DNA from: Echinococcus granulosus
Taxonomy: Eukaryota; Platyhelminthes; Cestoda; Cyclophyllidea; Taeniidae
Length of the DNA: 64,000 nt
Assembly (NCBI RefSeq): GCF_000524195.1
Contig: NW_020170508.1
Location: 114,109 to 178,108 of the forward strand
Direction: 5' to 3'
In this document: positions 42,740-55,700 of the stretch, piece by piece
Position numbering within the stretch: the first letter of the stretch is position 1
Layout of the letters: the number at the start of each line of letters is the position of its first letter
Translations under genes and position numbers: made by a program
Notes under the pieces: generated by a model
The model's input: the letters and a program-made list of their open reading frames with translations, nothing else
Database searches by the model: none
What the model was told of the DNA's origin: nothing

Positions 42740-44548
42740 ATTTTGATTTTACGAACAGGGCGCCGAACTCAATATGCTAACCCGACAAATTTTTTGTCCA
42801 ATCAACTTCCAGTATATGTGCCACCTATAGAGGCTGAAGTTTAGTAAAGGAAAAGCGCAAAAGAATGACTTCCTCATTTGAAAACATGGCATTGTAATAT
42901 TTGTCAAAAAACTCCTAACAATAGGCATATCGCTCCTCCTGATAGATGCTCCTGGTTTGATGCTGGTAATACCAACTACTTTTCTACGATAAAAATAAAA
43001 GAAACTGCATCCTAAATCATAAACTGAAACAGGGCCTAGCATGCGCTAAAAAAGGATACAGACTATATAATGCCGCAAGAGGCCTTAAGATACCAAAATG
43101 TAGCTATTAAAACACAGGATTGTGCTTTGGACGATTTAAACCGAGTGATGGAGAGATAGCCGCCTAAAATTCTTAAAATAATAGCTTTTCTGTTTTTACC
43201 TAGGTAAAGTTTTATTTTTTGACAAACATTTACCCTCATGATATGTTGAAACCGCTTGACATAAAGCAATGCGAATAAAACATTAGAATTTTTCTTGTTT
43301 AGGAAGTAGTAAAACAGCACGATTTAAATGCATCAAAAGTGTAGTTGCAGCTCTTTGGTACTCTACTGAAAGTGGGGGAGGCTACAGTTTTGGAGCAGAA
43401 TTCGTATATTCGACATGCAGAATGTATTAAGGCCACCGGAGTGGCCTGGAGGTCAGCCCACCTGGCGAGGTGCAATAGTCAACAGAAAGTAGCCCTTTGC
43501 CGAAATCGACTGGTAAGCAAACGGTTTTTGTACAATTGTGATACTTTTAGAGCCCTTGACGATAAGTAGAAAAACGTTAGTGCTAAGAAAACAGCCTTAC
43601 CTGAATTTGATAATCATTTGTTGAAAAAAAACAACTCATTGTACGAATTAGTTGTTTGCAAAGAAGATCTAGAGTACATTTTACCCTACACGAACCATCA
43701 CTTAGGAACCCTCATTTTCTAAACATGTAGGTACATTATCCAGAAGTGCATGTTACCTTTTTTTAGTTTTAATTATAGGTCACTTAATGTATAAAACTTT
43801 GATGTGTCGGTATGCAGTAAATAACAATATGGGTCTATTGTGTTAAGTTATTTACAAAAATTGTATAAAGTGGCGCGTGATCAGAACCTTGCGTCTGGCC
43901 ATTGGTGGTGTGGGTTATGGAATATCGGCTTCTTCATATTTACTTGGCTGATGGACTCTAAGTTTTGTTTACTGCAAATAAGAGTTTTCTGTCATCAATG
44001 TATTCACCTGTTTTAATCCCACGAAAAGTTGTGTGTTTAGTCGTGCATGTCTAATTTGGAAAGGTACTTCTGATTCTTCACATCCCTTAATCATAGTTTC
44101 TTATGCATGACTGACATCTTTGTCCATATAGGCCTTGCTCTTTTTTTTCGCTACTACGTTTGCATGTGACTAGTACTTGACAAGTGTACAACACTTTTAT
44201 GCCCAGCATTTTCCTTACCGCCTTTTTAATAGTGTATAGCCTTGGAGACTTCAAGGTTCTTGTTATCCATGTAGTTGAAAATCTTCTTTGTGGATTTTGT
44301 CTGAGTTGTATTTACCCTCGCTTTTTTTTAGACAAAGTTTTTAACCTGTAATTTTTCCTTTTATGGTGCTCAGTAATCTGTAGATCTGTTTGGGTTTCAT
44401 TTTCTTAACGAAACCATTTTTCATGTACCATGCTCTTAGAAATTTTGTGTACGCAGTTGTTGTACCTTTTATCTCATCTTTACTCACAGTTTCGTTTTTA
44501 AACCACATTTTCAGTGCGTTCGAAAAGTGAAGCTTTTTAAGCGTTACG
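42740..44548. other. Divergent intergenic region between SPT16 and HTATSF1
   Basis: 1.8 kb of AT-rich sequence between two genes transcribed away from each other; the promoters of both should lie here. No gene, RNA or repeat is identifiable. An open stretch at 43345-43569 ends beside a donor-like GTAAGC but has no recognisable product. Confidence 0.45.
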
Positions 44549-47500
44549 ATGTCGTCGGCGATCCGAGAATCCAATGAGGAGTTTGAAGATCAGTTTCGAC
44601 TTCAACAGGAGGCTGCCGAGCGTGAAAAGCTCGCTGGTAGTCAGACCAAAAAAACACGCGTCGATGATGATGGTACTGTAATGGAATGGGACGAGGAGAA
44701 GCGGGCATGGTTCCCGAAAATCGATGACGATTTTATTGCATCTTATCAGATGAACTTTGGTGTGCAAAACGAACAAGAGAGTGCCCACACAGCTTGGCGC
44801 CAATTTGCCGCCCAAGTCGAAAAGTTAAAGGCCGAACGGGGGGATGAGGATGAGGAAGTGAAAAAGGCTGTTGCTTCTCTGGGTGAATACTATCGGTCGC
44901 CTGCTTATAGGGCTTGGTACGATGAGTACCAAAAGCGGCAGGAAGATGCGAAAGAAGAGGAACGAGTGCGTCTTGAAACGAAACATCGGCCGCAAAAGGT
45001 CGTGGAAGTTTCAGCAGATGATGCCTTGAAACGCGCTGAAGAGGAACAGAGGCTAGGTGTCCCGATCGCCAAATCGGAGACGGAAAAAGTAAAGGCTACT
45101 CAACCGGAGGGAGAAACCTCCTCAGACGGTCATTCAAGGAAGAGGAAGAAGAAGGGTGCCCCAGAGTGGTATGAGGTAAACCAGTAGTAGCTCAACACCC
45201 CTTCCTTTAGATAACCGACGATAAGAACACCCATGTTTACGTGTCAGGTCTTCCGTCAACCATAACGGAGGCAGAATTCACGGCTTTGATGTCCAAATGT
45301 GGCATAATTATGAACGATCCGTTGACGGATAAGTTGAGGATTAAATTGTACCGTGACGAGGAGGGTAAACCCAAGGGTGACGGTCGTTGCTGCTACATTA
45401 AGGTGCGTCGTGCGAAAACACTATCACCTTTATTAAATGAAAGTGAAAATGGTCTTTTGATCCCAACATTAACCTTTAGATTGAATCAGTTGACCTAGCG
45501 CTGCAGATATTGGATGGACTGCAATACGAACCCGGCTACATTCTACATGTGGAACGTGCGAAATTCCAACCCAAAAAGGATTTTGACTATACCAAACATC
45601 GTCGGTTAACGGCAAAGGAGAAGAAGAAATTTAAGCAGAAGCAGGAAAAGTGAGTGTGCAGCGCATCACACTAGCTCCTTAAAGATGAAATGCCCCCGTT
45701 GGAGCTGATAGGTACATCTTTTTAGCCTCTTTAAGTGGAAACCGGATGCAAATAAACTCATCCGGGGCAAGAAGGAACGTGTAATCATCCTACGAAGCGT
45801 CTTCGACGAGAAAGACCTTGGAGTAGGTTAAACAGATGTAATTTTATTTTTTTGCCTTCTTAATTTAGCAGTGATTTCTTAGGAATTGAGACGGGAGAGG
45901 TAAGAATAGAGGTAGTAGCCTTGAATTCCAATCCCACATGGTCGTTTTCAAGTTATTTTGTGTAAGATATGTCGCTATTTGGAGATTACGGGGGCTTTTG
46001 GAGTCGAGCATAAAAGTGGTCCGGTGTTGTGGCATCAAACCAATGCCTTACAGCCGTTCTGGTAATCTTAATAGAGTAGACATTTCATAAGTCCTCGTGC
46101 GACATTGTCAACAACAAGGAAGGGCCGAGGAATAATTCTCTCTCCACGGTTCGAAAGTGTTCTCTACTAATTTCAAAATGGAGGAGAGCAGCTTATTCCT
46201 GGTGCAGTGGTTTTGAAAAATTGCTTATTTGTTAGGCCCTTACTGTATTGCTTTCTCCTGCCCCCCCCCTCCCCTACAGCTGGACGTCAGCCTTATTCCG
46301 GAGATTCGAGAGCGCGTGCGGACTCAGTGCGCCAAAGTGGGTGTTATCAAGAAGATTGTTGTCTACGATGTGAGTTTACTTTTCTTCCTTTTCACCGCCC
46401 TCTATATCAGGCAAACATGGATTGTTACTCTGCTGGTTTGAATGCCTATACTTTTAGTTGATGAGGAAATTCAAGTCGAGAATTTGGGTTGGTTCAGTAG
46501 ATAATAATTTCCACCAAACGTTGTTATTTATGCGTCGAGGGTGTCTGAAATTAACAATTTATGCGATTTATAGTCTTTCTTTGGTCTAGAGTCCAGCATT
46601 GTTGAATGAAGGGAATTTGTTTTGCTAATCTCCACATTTGACCTAAACTAACCTGTTGAATGATGTATCTTTGAACGAGGCCGTTAAACACCTTTTTTGA
46701 CGTCTGGATTATCCCTGGAAGGTGTTATAACTCAGAGAAGAGCTGTACGATTAGTAGCATAGAAGTGGCAAGAGCTGAGCTGCCGTTTCGGACTTCCGGT
46801 AGTCCACAAAGGTCCTACCGACTGGGCAATCAAGTATCCCTTTGAAGTCTGAGAGGGCGAAACTAGAATCTAGGGTCCAGAAAGGTTAACAATATTAGTG
46901 GAGCCTATTCAACTTGAAATAACTAATCAAGTGTTTTTTTGCCCCAACTTGTAACAGACCAATCAAATCGCCGTCCTCTGGCCTGGCTTTATAGAGTGTT
47001 CCGAGCGGTCCGATTAAAATTTTTTTCTCGACCACTCCACCTTGAAAGAGGCTAGTCAAAGGAACAAGTATAAGATCGAGGAGCCAGACTAGTGATCTGC
47101 AGGAAAATCGTTATTCATTGGTATTTTGTGATGTGAAAACAAATTGGAATCAAGTAACATCTCTCAAAGTCGACCTCGTCTTCCTTTTCACTTTGTTATA
47201 GACCAATCCTGAAGGTGTAGTCTCAGTAACCTTTAGCACACCAGAGGAGGCAGACGTAGCGGTGGGCTTTCTGGACAAGGCTCTCTTCACCTACCGAGCA
47301 CCAGCTGTCGAAGGCGCCAATGACAGTGGAGGTCAGCGGACTCGACAGCTGCGCGTCGAGCGATGGGATGGGCGCGAGCGTTTTGATAAGTGTGGCGAAA
47401 GTGCAGAGGCAGAGGCAGAGCGGTTGGAACGGTGGAATCGATTCATTGGTGAAGATCCCGATGCTGACGATGGCGACGGAGACGGTAGTGAGAGGTCTGG

Positions 47501-47579
47501 TGTTGATGATGTTGAAGCAACGGATACGGATGAAGAGCTGGAGGCGAGGTGTGGTGATTCGGGTGCAGAAACGGAGTGA
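44549..47579 (+). CDS. HTATSF1: HTATSF1 / Cus2 splicing factor, 6 exons, 517 aa
   Basis: TAT-SF1 (yeast Cus2) associates with U2 snRNP and SF3b1 during spliceosome assembly. Exons: 44549-45175, 45211-45402, 45480-45649, 45726-45822, 46280-46369, 47202-47579; all phases agree. The N-terminal part has the family EFEDQFRLQ and EEKRAWFPKIDDDFIASY segments. RRM1 (about residues 216-300) shows RNP2-like VYVSGLP and RNP1-like GDGRCCYI. RRM2, the UHM-type domain, begins at ERVIILRSVF (about residue 355) and runs to the WDG segment. The Arg of the UHM Arg-X-Phe motif (human RWF) appears replaced (here ALF), and about 14 residues are inserted before the WDG. The tail is short and acidic, so the protein is shorter than human TAT-SF1 (755 aa). 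The exon 5 acceptor is preceded by a C-rich tract (46261-46274). Confidence 0.93.
46370..47201. other. HTATSF1 intron 5
   Basis: An 832-bp intron between the two exons that make up most of RRM2; nothing else is recognisable in it. Confidence 0.5.
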
Positions 47580-49738
47580 TTTGAGCAGTCGCAATGTAAA
47601 AAGGAATACGATAAATGAGTCTGATCTATTTTAAGTTCCTTATTTATTGTTCAGGCTGCATATTGGAGTGTGTATTCTCCTATTCAGGGGCTTCTTCCTT
47701 TTCGAAAAGTCGTAGTGATAGGGCGTCTTCCTGTGTGGACTCCATTGAATATCGAAATTTGGTGTTGATATTCTGGCTACTATAAGCTTGGTAGACGAGG
47801 AGAAATGGTTGCAAACCCATTGAGGAATTTTTATCTTGGGGTGTGAGTGGGTAGCGCGATTGGCAGAGCTAGCTCGGTTTGGTGCCGAGGTGGAGGCGGC
47901 TTCTCCTCTATAAGTGCTGGCCTTACTGAACAATCGCTCGAAGAGGTTAGCATCAGCAACAAGGGGAACAGGTAGGATTCTTCCAGTGTAAAAAACGGCT
48001 GAAATAAATATTCCATTCTTTTGCATAGCAAAATAGGAATAAGTTTCGAATTTTTGATATTGTGGTGATTTACTGCCAGAGCAGAGTTGCTTTCTAATGA
48101 TTCTGGTAGGTAAAACCAAGCTAAGTGCAAATTTGAATTTTATGAGCATTCATGACTAGGGAGTAGGAAAGTGGATTTACCTTATTGTCATTTAAACTCT
48201 CTGAATTAGTTATCTGTGGAAGTTCGAGCAATCACAATGAAGGGACTGATGTAACGCCTCCCGTCGCTTTTATTCCCAGCTTAGTCATCTATCAGACTTT
48301 AATTTTAGCTGCCAAAAAAGGATAAGGGGGTCTAATTTACTTTCGCAGAGCGGTTATTTTCAAATGTCGTTTTAAGGCTGCGATGCATGCCCTCAATCCA
48401 TCCCAATCCGACGGTGCTTTATTTACAAATTTAGTTCCTGAAGGGATATATGGAAAAAGCGGTTAATTAATGGGTTTTGCAGTGCTTTTGTGTAACACTT
48501 ATGTTGTTTGAATTTGCCTTTCAGGGAGGAGGCAAGCAGGAAATTGGAACCTTGTAACGGGATCGTCCTCTCCCTTACCTAGTGACTGCGGCTCCCCTCC
48601 TTCTTGAATATTGTATTTTCCCTATACATCTTGTCGTCTTTAATAAAGATGTCCAAAGCAAACCAACCGGGCTCGTCTAGCAACGCTAAAAATCGGGAAG
48701 CGGAGACCGAGGAGTCTCGCTCCACATTTGAACATCATCACAAGGTGGGCCAGTGCGCTTCCTTGCAGCGGGACATGTACTTCTAGTTTGTACCTAAATT
48801 AATATTTAATCCAAGTGAAACAAGCCTAGTATGTGATTATACCAGGCTCTAACAAAGAAATAGATATGGCACGTGTGACAAACTTTACCCAAAACATAGC
48901 TAAGCTGGACAGAAAGGGTGAAGGGGTGCAGGTGTTAGTTCTAACCTAGCTTGGAAAATTCTATTCTTTATAATAGATTTTGAAAATTTTGGATGTTAGA
49001 GCTAAATGAAGACTTTTTACTATGATTGAGCAAGAAATCAATAGTGCTAGGCTTTCCCGGCAAATCTCACCAGGGTGACTGAGGAGTATTAAGGCCAGTA
49101 GACAAGCTCTTAGCAAAAAAACACCTTAAAGTTTGCCTTACTCTATGCTTGGTTACACAGGGTATTAAGTTCACGGATAATGTTAGTAGACTCGGTCCCT
49201 TGGACAACAGTATGTAGCTGATTCCTTATTACTAGATCTTCTTATGACTTTGAATAGAATGGGTGCGTTGTGTAAAAAAGTACGTGACACTCGACATTTT
49301 GTTGCTGTTTTGTCACTATGATCACCATGTCACAATATCAGTGACGTTTAAATTTATTGAAGAGTGACAATGAAGAGAAAAATAAAACTTGTGAACCGAA
49401 CCACGGGTCTATCATTCGTAATCGGTGTTTTAAAAAAGATGACATGTCTAAACAAATCGATTTTTACAGCACTATTAGTAATAATGCTTAGTGTACTGTA
49501 GAAGCACAAAACAAAAACTTATGTAAAGTCAACCTAACAAAATGTCTTTAGCTTGCGAAGGGAAATTCTGTGGCATTGCATTTTATTCTTACAAATATGA
49601 ATTGATTTTTTCCAATTATCAGATTGTTGGAAAACCCCTTTTAAAATTGTTATAATAGTGTGTTTCAAACGTATTTTATGCGGTCTCATTTATACCGGTG
49701 TTCTAACAGCTGGGAGTACAGAGTTGTAAGACGAAGTT
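47580..49738. other. Intergenic region between HTATSF1 and WIPI
   Basis: A 2.16-kb interval holding the HTATSF1 3' UTR and the WIPI promoter. One possible short coding exon (48650-48742) is listed separately; the remainder is AT-rich with no supportable feature. Confidence 0.45.
48650..48742 (+). CDS. Possible first coding exon of an unidentified small gene
   Basis: An ATG opens a 31-codon hydrophilic stretch rich in Ser, Asn and Glu that ends HHHK at a GTGGGC donor-like site; without splicing the frame stops at 48786. No downstream partner exon could be matched before WIPI, and the product is not recognisable. It may be a short ORF by chance. Confidence 0.2.
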
Positions 49739-52700
49739 ATGGCTGGGAGCATTTCGATGAGTATGGGTGACGACACGCCCATTCTCTTTGCTGAATTTAA
49801 TCAGGATTTTACGCAAGTTTTCTCTTCTTTGTAGTAACACGTTTTGATGCCTTTCTTAATAGTGTATGTTTGGTTCAGTTGTTGCACTTTGATATATTTA
49901 CTGGCAATTTACATGGGAGTCAATAAACTCAAGACTTCCAAGTTCACTTTCGCATCATTCCGTCTGTTTTAGAACGCTGTGCATTGGAACACGGCACGGT
50001 TACAGTCTGCTGTCGACAGATAATCACGAAGTTCTAGAGACTTACAGTGTTAGTAAGTTTTCATCACATTCTTTTTTCGAATATTGTGTTCCTTTATTCC
50101 AGATGGTGAACCAATGTGTCTCGTGGGCCGTCTCTTCACCAGCAACTTGGTCGTTCTCGTTTCCCTCCATGATATGCGCAAACTGTTGATCTTTCATTCT
50201 CGTCGTGATTCTCTTATCTGTGATTACCGCTATACCAACACCATCCTGTCTGTCAGAATGAATCGTCAAGTGAGTCCATAACGGTTATGATCCTCGTTTC
50301 TGTTTTTCCCACAAAACAAGTGTTTGCTCTCAAATTTGTTCCCTTGAATTCCATATCACAAGCCTAATCATAAATTTGACGTTATTTAAAAGAAATCACG
50401 GGTAAGTCATCAGGCTGACGTCCAGCTTTTGAACATTTTATTGTCTGGTCGTTTTGTTCCTTTAGTCTAATGGCTGAATTTTCTGATAACTTCCGGCCAA
50501 ACTGCTCAGAAATTGACCGTTGAGGTAGGTGCCGGAACATTTTCCTTTGGAAGGCCATGAATAGGTATATCCGTATCTCAAGAAAGCTAAGTTATCTCAG
50601 CTGCCTGCTCGACGAATCGGAAGTCATTTAGGCGTTCTTTACCACCCCGCTCGGCATTTTCAAGTTTCTTTTGAAGTGCCTAGGTGGTGAGTAAGGGGTT
50701 GTGTTATCCTGATAATCTCCTGATACCTATTGAGAAAATTGCAAATCTTTGGGTACTTTTGTCCAGTGGAAACTTGGTTCCTTAAATCCACTTTTAGGGT
50801 CTTGTTCTTGATCGTTTTATCCTGTACCTGAGGTCTCACCCTGTTTGTAGAGGTGAGCTGAGTTTTTTCCTCATTCGCAAACTTTAAATAAGATTTAGTT
50901 TTTCAAGGAGGAACACTGCGTCAGTACTGGCCTGACGAAATTGCATTCATGTGACAGAAAGGCCACCAGCTTACTTAACAGCGACGGGGGGATTACGTCG
51001 CCTAGGTCGTGTTACGGAGGCCTGAACGATCCTCATTTTGTAATTCACTTCGTATGCAAATCGAACTGCTCAGTCGATTACTGCTACGAAAGGAGAGAAT
51101 CGTTCTGTTCCAGTCGGATTATTTTTTCAGTTTCGGTCCTGTCCGGGCACGTATCTAGGCTACCTTTTCGGGCTTATCCCATATGCTATAAAGGAATCAT
51201 TTTTTTGCTGAGCACTGAATTAATCCTTTTTGGTCGTACGAATCCTGAAGGTAAATGCAGAATTCTGCCATCTCGTACTACTCCACAATTACGTCAGTTT
51301 GTGTCCCTTCATTTCTTCCCTTAAGAAAGGGAAATTTAGGTCGTGACTGCAATATTTCATATGGCACAAGGGACGGAGTGAGAGGGATTATTTCGGCTGG
51401 ACCTTCTAAGTTTCTGTCATGTCCTACTCTCCCAGTTCTCCCCGAAGGTATTAAAGGTTTATGCCTGACTATAACTTCATCACAAATTTACAGGATCAGT
51501 AAACTGTTGATGGAGGTGATCTGAAACCCCTGGGAGTGAAAAGCCTGTGTAGTTGAGCGTTCAGCCTAGCTTATTCCAAGTTCTCCACCCCATTCTGACT
51601 GAGCTTCAACGTCTATACCTGTATAGTGGCTAATCGAAAGTGGCTGAGCTGTCATACCTGCCTAGCATTCCTAATTGCTGTTTACAGAGATGAGTTTGTC
51701 AGTGAAAATGTGTAGCCATTGGAATAGCCAATTCTTGGGGTATATACGGAAGTAAATAATTCCCGAATCGCTTCGGCCCCCAATCTTCTGTGTAATTGGA
51801 TATGAAAGTGTCTCCAGTCCATCTGTAAGGCGGGGATAAGGAGAGGTGATTGTTGACGAGGCAGTGTAGACCTCCAATGCTTCGGATTGGTGAAATCTTG
51901 AAGCATTAAGTAGAGATGATAACAAAATCTCCCCTTCTACTGTAGCGGCTGGTAGTGTGTCTGGAGAATGAGATCTTCATCCACAACATCAGAGACATGA
52001 CGGTGTTGCACCGGATAGAGGACACGCCGTCGAACCGCAACGGTGTTGTCGCCTTCTCCACCTGTCCTGACAAATGCCTCCTCGCCTACCCCGGGTCCAG
52101 TCGAGTGGGCACTGTCTACATCTTCGATGCGTCCACCTTTACGGTCTGTGGTTTTCTTTCTGTCTTGCTTTTTTGACATGTCTTGAAGTTCCTCCTTCTT
52201 TTCGAATTCACTTGCATCCAATACCCGTCCACCGACTTCAGCTTCATTCACCTCTGAGTCATCTACACATGACCTTTCCACTTATTCGTTCATTCCACCG
52301 ATGGAAGATAACGCGTAATCGCCATCCGTTTATCCAGCCACCCGCACATCACTAATTCATCGCAGAGCCTTTAATTCACCCACCCATCATTAATTTAGAG
52401 AACAACGCGTTTTAGTTGATCCTGCCATTTTCGATCATTTAGCCGTCCTTTCATCTTTCACCGCTCTAGCCCTCTCTCTGCGTCGGCATTTATGGAAGAT
52501 TTTCCTCCCCTTTTCGTCATTTTTAACTTCCTGGAGGAGCAAGTTAATGTGGAATCGAAAGTAAACCTTCGCTTTGATTAACTGCGTGCATGTGTGTGTA
52601 CCTGTGAATTCGTACTTTTAGGGGTCACATTCACATGACAACCGTGTACGAGAGCGAGGAATAGACCTGCAGTGTTTTTCCTCCTCATTTCGAATGAGGA

Positions 52701-55700
52701 TGAGGATGAGATAGGAATGTTGGCTTTACTTTGGGGCTTCACGATATTTGGTCGTACGAAAATGGGATCATTGGGAATGCGTTGTTCGGCGGTTTATTTG
52801 GGGCTGACGTTAACTTTGCGTTTTCCGTCCAGAGTTAGTCTATGTGGCCATGGCGCCTCGCATACATTCATTTCTCTGGCCACGACCGCCTGGCTTATTT
52901 CGTCCATCTCCCTTTATTCAGTGGCCTGATTGGCGTATCTACCTTGGAACCAACTTATCCATTCTTCTGCCCCCTTAACCTTCGTCTTCATCCATCCTTA
53001 CTAGCCTTGTCCGTAGCTCGTATCCATCCACCCACCTCATTTTTCAAGCGGTTCAGTTTCCCTTGAGATCGGTAAATGTGTGGTTCATGGTTTTATTGAC
53101 AGTAACATGTCATCTGCTTAGGTCGCCTGGCGCTGCGGGAGATGGAGATGGTCGACAACTAAGACACGATGCATATACGTGGTGACTTTACCACACTCGT
53201 TGACGGGGTCTGTTGCCGAAATCATTTGGTTGTTCCACCAATCGTAATCATTCTCAGATGGAGCTCATCGGGTCAGAAACTCGGGGAGTTAGATGTATGT
53301 AGCGCTGACCAGACCTCATCTTAGACTCTGCTCATTTAAACTTGCCTCAACTGTCACGTTGGTGTGACCGCAGATCAGGCATCCCGAGCGTTTCTAACGC
53401 ATTCAGGGGTGAAGGTTACGTGTGATTGGGGGAGCTTCAGTTGTCACGTCTGTGTTTGTGTGTTTACCAGCTGGTCATGTTCTCGCCTCGACAAACGGAT
53501 TTCGTTTTTCTTTCACTCTTTTGATAATTTGCCTAGCTATCTAATCTTTGAAATGTCTAGAATAGTGGTGACTTTGAGGCGTGGTGTTGGAAGTGCCGGT
53601 ATTGGTGGTGGTGATGAACCTCCATTCCATTTCTTCAGCATTCACTCAATCTTCTAACTTTCCATTCGGCCTTGTTCAATCCATCCCTTATCCAACAACC
53701 CTGTTTGCGTCATTTGTGACCATTGCAAATGGGAGAAATGGAAGTAGAGTGGACAGTAGACTAGTCAGCTACTGATGCTTCATCCATCGTGATTATTTCC
53801 CTTCCATCGGTCCAACTGTTCGTAGGTATTGAATCCTCTCATCCACTTAATCGTCCGTCGTGGTCCTTTTCCTTCCCCTTGAATCCGCCTGTTTATCTGC
53901 CTATTCGGCTCTTACCCATTCCATCGTTCACCCTTCTCGGTCCATCTATTCAGGATCGTCACATCCAGCTATCCACATCAAATTCGTCAGTCCATCAATT
54001 GCCCTCAGATTCCGTATTCTCACATTATACCTATCTTGGATCTTTTCATCTACCCACTGGTCTCATCCGTCCTCTCATCCTGTATTCATTTAGTTGTTTG
54101 TTCTTCTCAGATCTACTTATTAATCTATTTGTCCCTCTTGCGCTCATGTGCCCGCCTCTCGAAACTGCAGTCCATTCTGGATTCTGCCATCTTTATCTTG
54201 CCAAGTTGTTGAAACCGCTCGAGTTGGTTTTGTAAGGGTTGATTCACCTCCAGTGGGGATGGCTACCGTCTCTCAAACATCCCTCCACTTGTTCAATCCC
54301 CCTCTCTCTGTTCCGCTCACACATCTGACAATCCATGCATCGCCTCATCCTGTATCTATCCACTCATCCATACATTAGTCACGTACTCTTCCCGAATCTA
54401 CCTATTTAGCCGTCTACTCACCCCCAATCGCCTCACTCCCGACCAGTTTTATCTTCAATCGCCTATCATCTTCTCCGTCTCAGATCCATTCACTTCATTG
54501 AGTCATCCATCCATCCCTCATAGAGCATTCTCTCGACTCAAATCCTTTCATCTTCACAGAACGTCACATCTATCGCGGCACACGATGGACTGCTGGCAGC
54601 TCTCGCATTCAACGTGTCCTCGACCCTCCTCGCAACTGCTTCAGAGCGTGGCACAGTCGTCCGAGTCTTCTCCATTCCCGCTGGTGACAAATTGATGGAA
54701 TTCCGGCGTGGTCTGGCCCGGTGCGTTCTTAGTCCACATTTATTTACCCGCATTTTTCCCGTCTTTCCCTGTCCCGCGGTACCTTTCTTTCATCCACCTA
54801 GAGTCCGAAGTCCGATCCCATTAGGACACTCTATCGATACTAGTCATTGTTTCCGTCAAACCCGATTTGTGGGGTACGTGAAATCACTGCTAGACTGTCT
54901 TGTAACTCCGCTGCTGTGTCGAATTGACCTTTCCACAGCCGTGCATAAGCTACCCTGGAGTCGGATGTTTTCCTCTCCTCCATCGTCGGTGCCAATTTGT
55001 GAAACCGCTTAAGTAAACAAATTGTTTGTGTAGACCCTGTAGGTACGTCAGCTGTCACGCTTTTACTTTGACCTGACAGGCGCCAACGTGAAACTACAAG
55101 TCTGAAATTGCATCGACCGAGATTTAAGTAGCATCTCGTTCTCCGATACCTGTTGCCTTCTCTGTTGCATTTCACGCATTTGCAAACCTTTTTCGAGGTA
55201 CCACTGGATTTCGGCCCTTCGGTTCCACTTCTACAGTGTCTAGGGATCCCACTACTTTCCCTCCGATGTTTTATGGACACTGTTTTCCTTCCTTGTCTTT
55301 TATCAGCTACGCGTCTATTTGTTCCCTTAATTTCTCGACGGATAATCGATTTCTGGTGTGCGCAAGCAACACGGAGACCGTCCACGTCTTCAAGCTCTAC
55401 GGGCCGGCTTCTCCCTCCTCATCTTCCTGCAAGTAAGTGAAGCATCAAGCAAAATTGAGGGGATTTGTCATTCTACACTGAAATGTGGTAGTTTTGTGGC
55501 AGTAGACGTTAGACGTCGAAATGCTAGTGTGATTTTGCGATTAGGTTCAGTTCATCCATCACCTTTCTTCACAGAGCCGAGGATAGTGCCTGCACACCAG
55601 GATCCTCCACGCATGGCAGCGACGCTAATGCCAGTTCTTCCACCGACGACGCAGCCTCTACTGGCAGTTGGACCGGCAGTCTAGTGAGCTGGGTTGGTGG

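Noticed and set aside
43345..43569. Plus-strand open stretch ending at a GTAAGC donor-like site
   Set aside because: No partner exon or recognisable product; it could be a 5' UTR exon but there is no evidence.
53789..54235. 148-codon frame in WIPI intron 4
   Set aside because: It has the same repeat-composition origin, with a Ser/Pro/Leu-rich, non-protein-like product.
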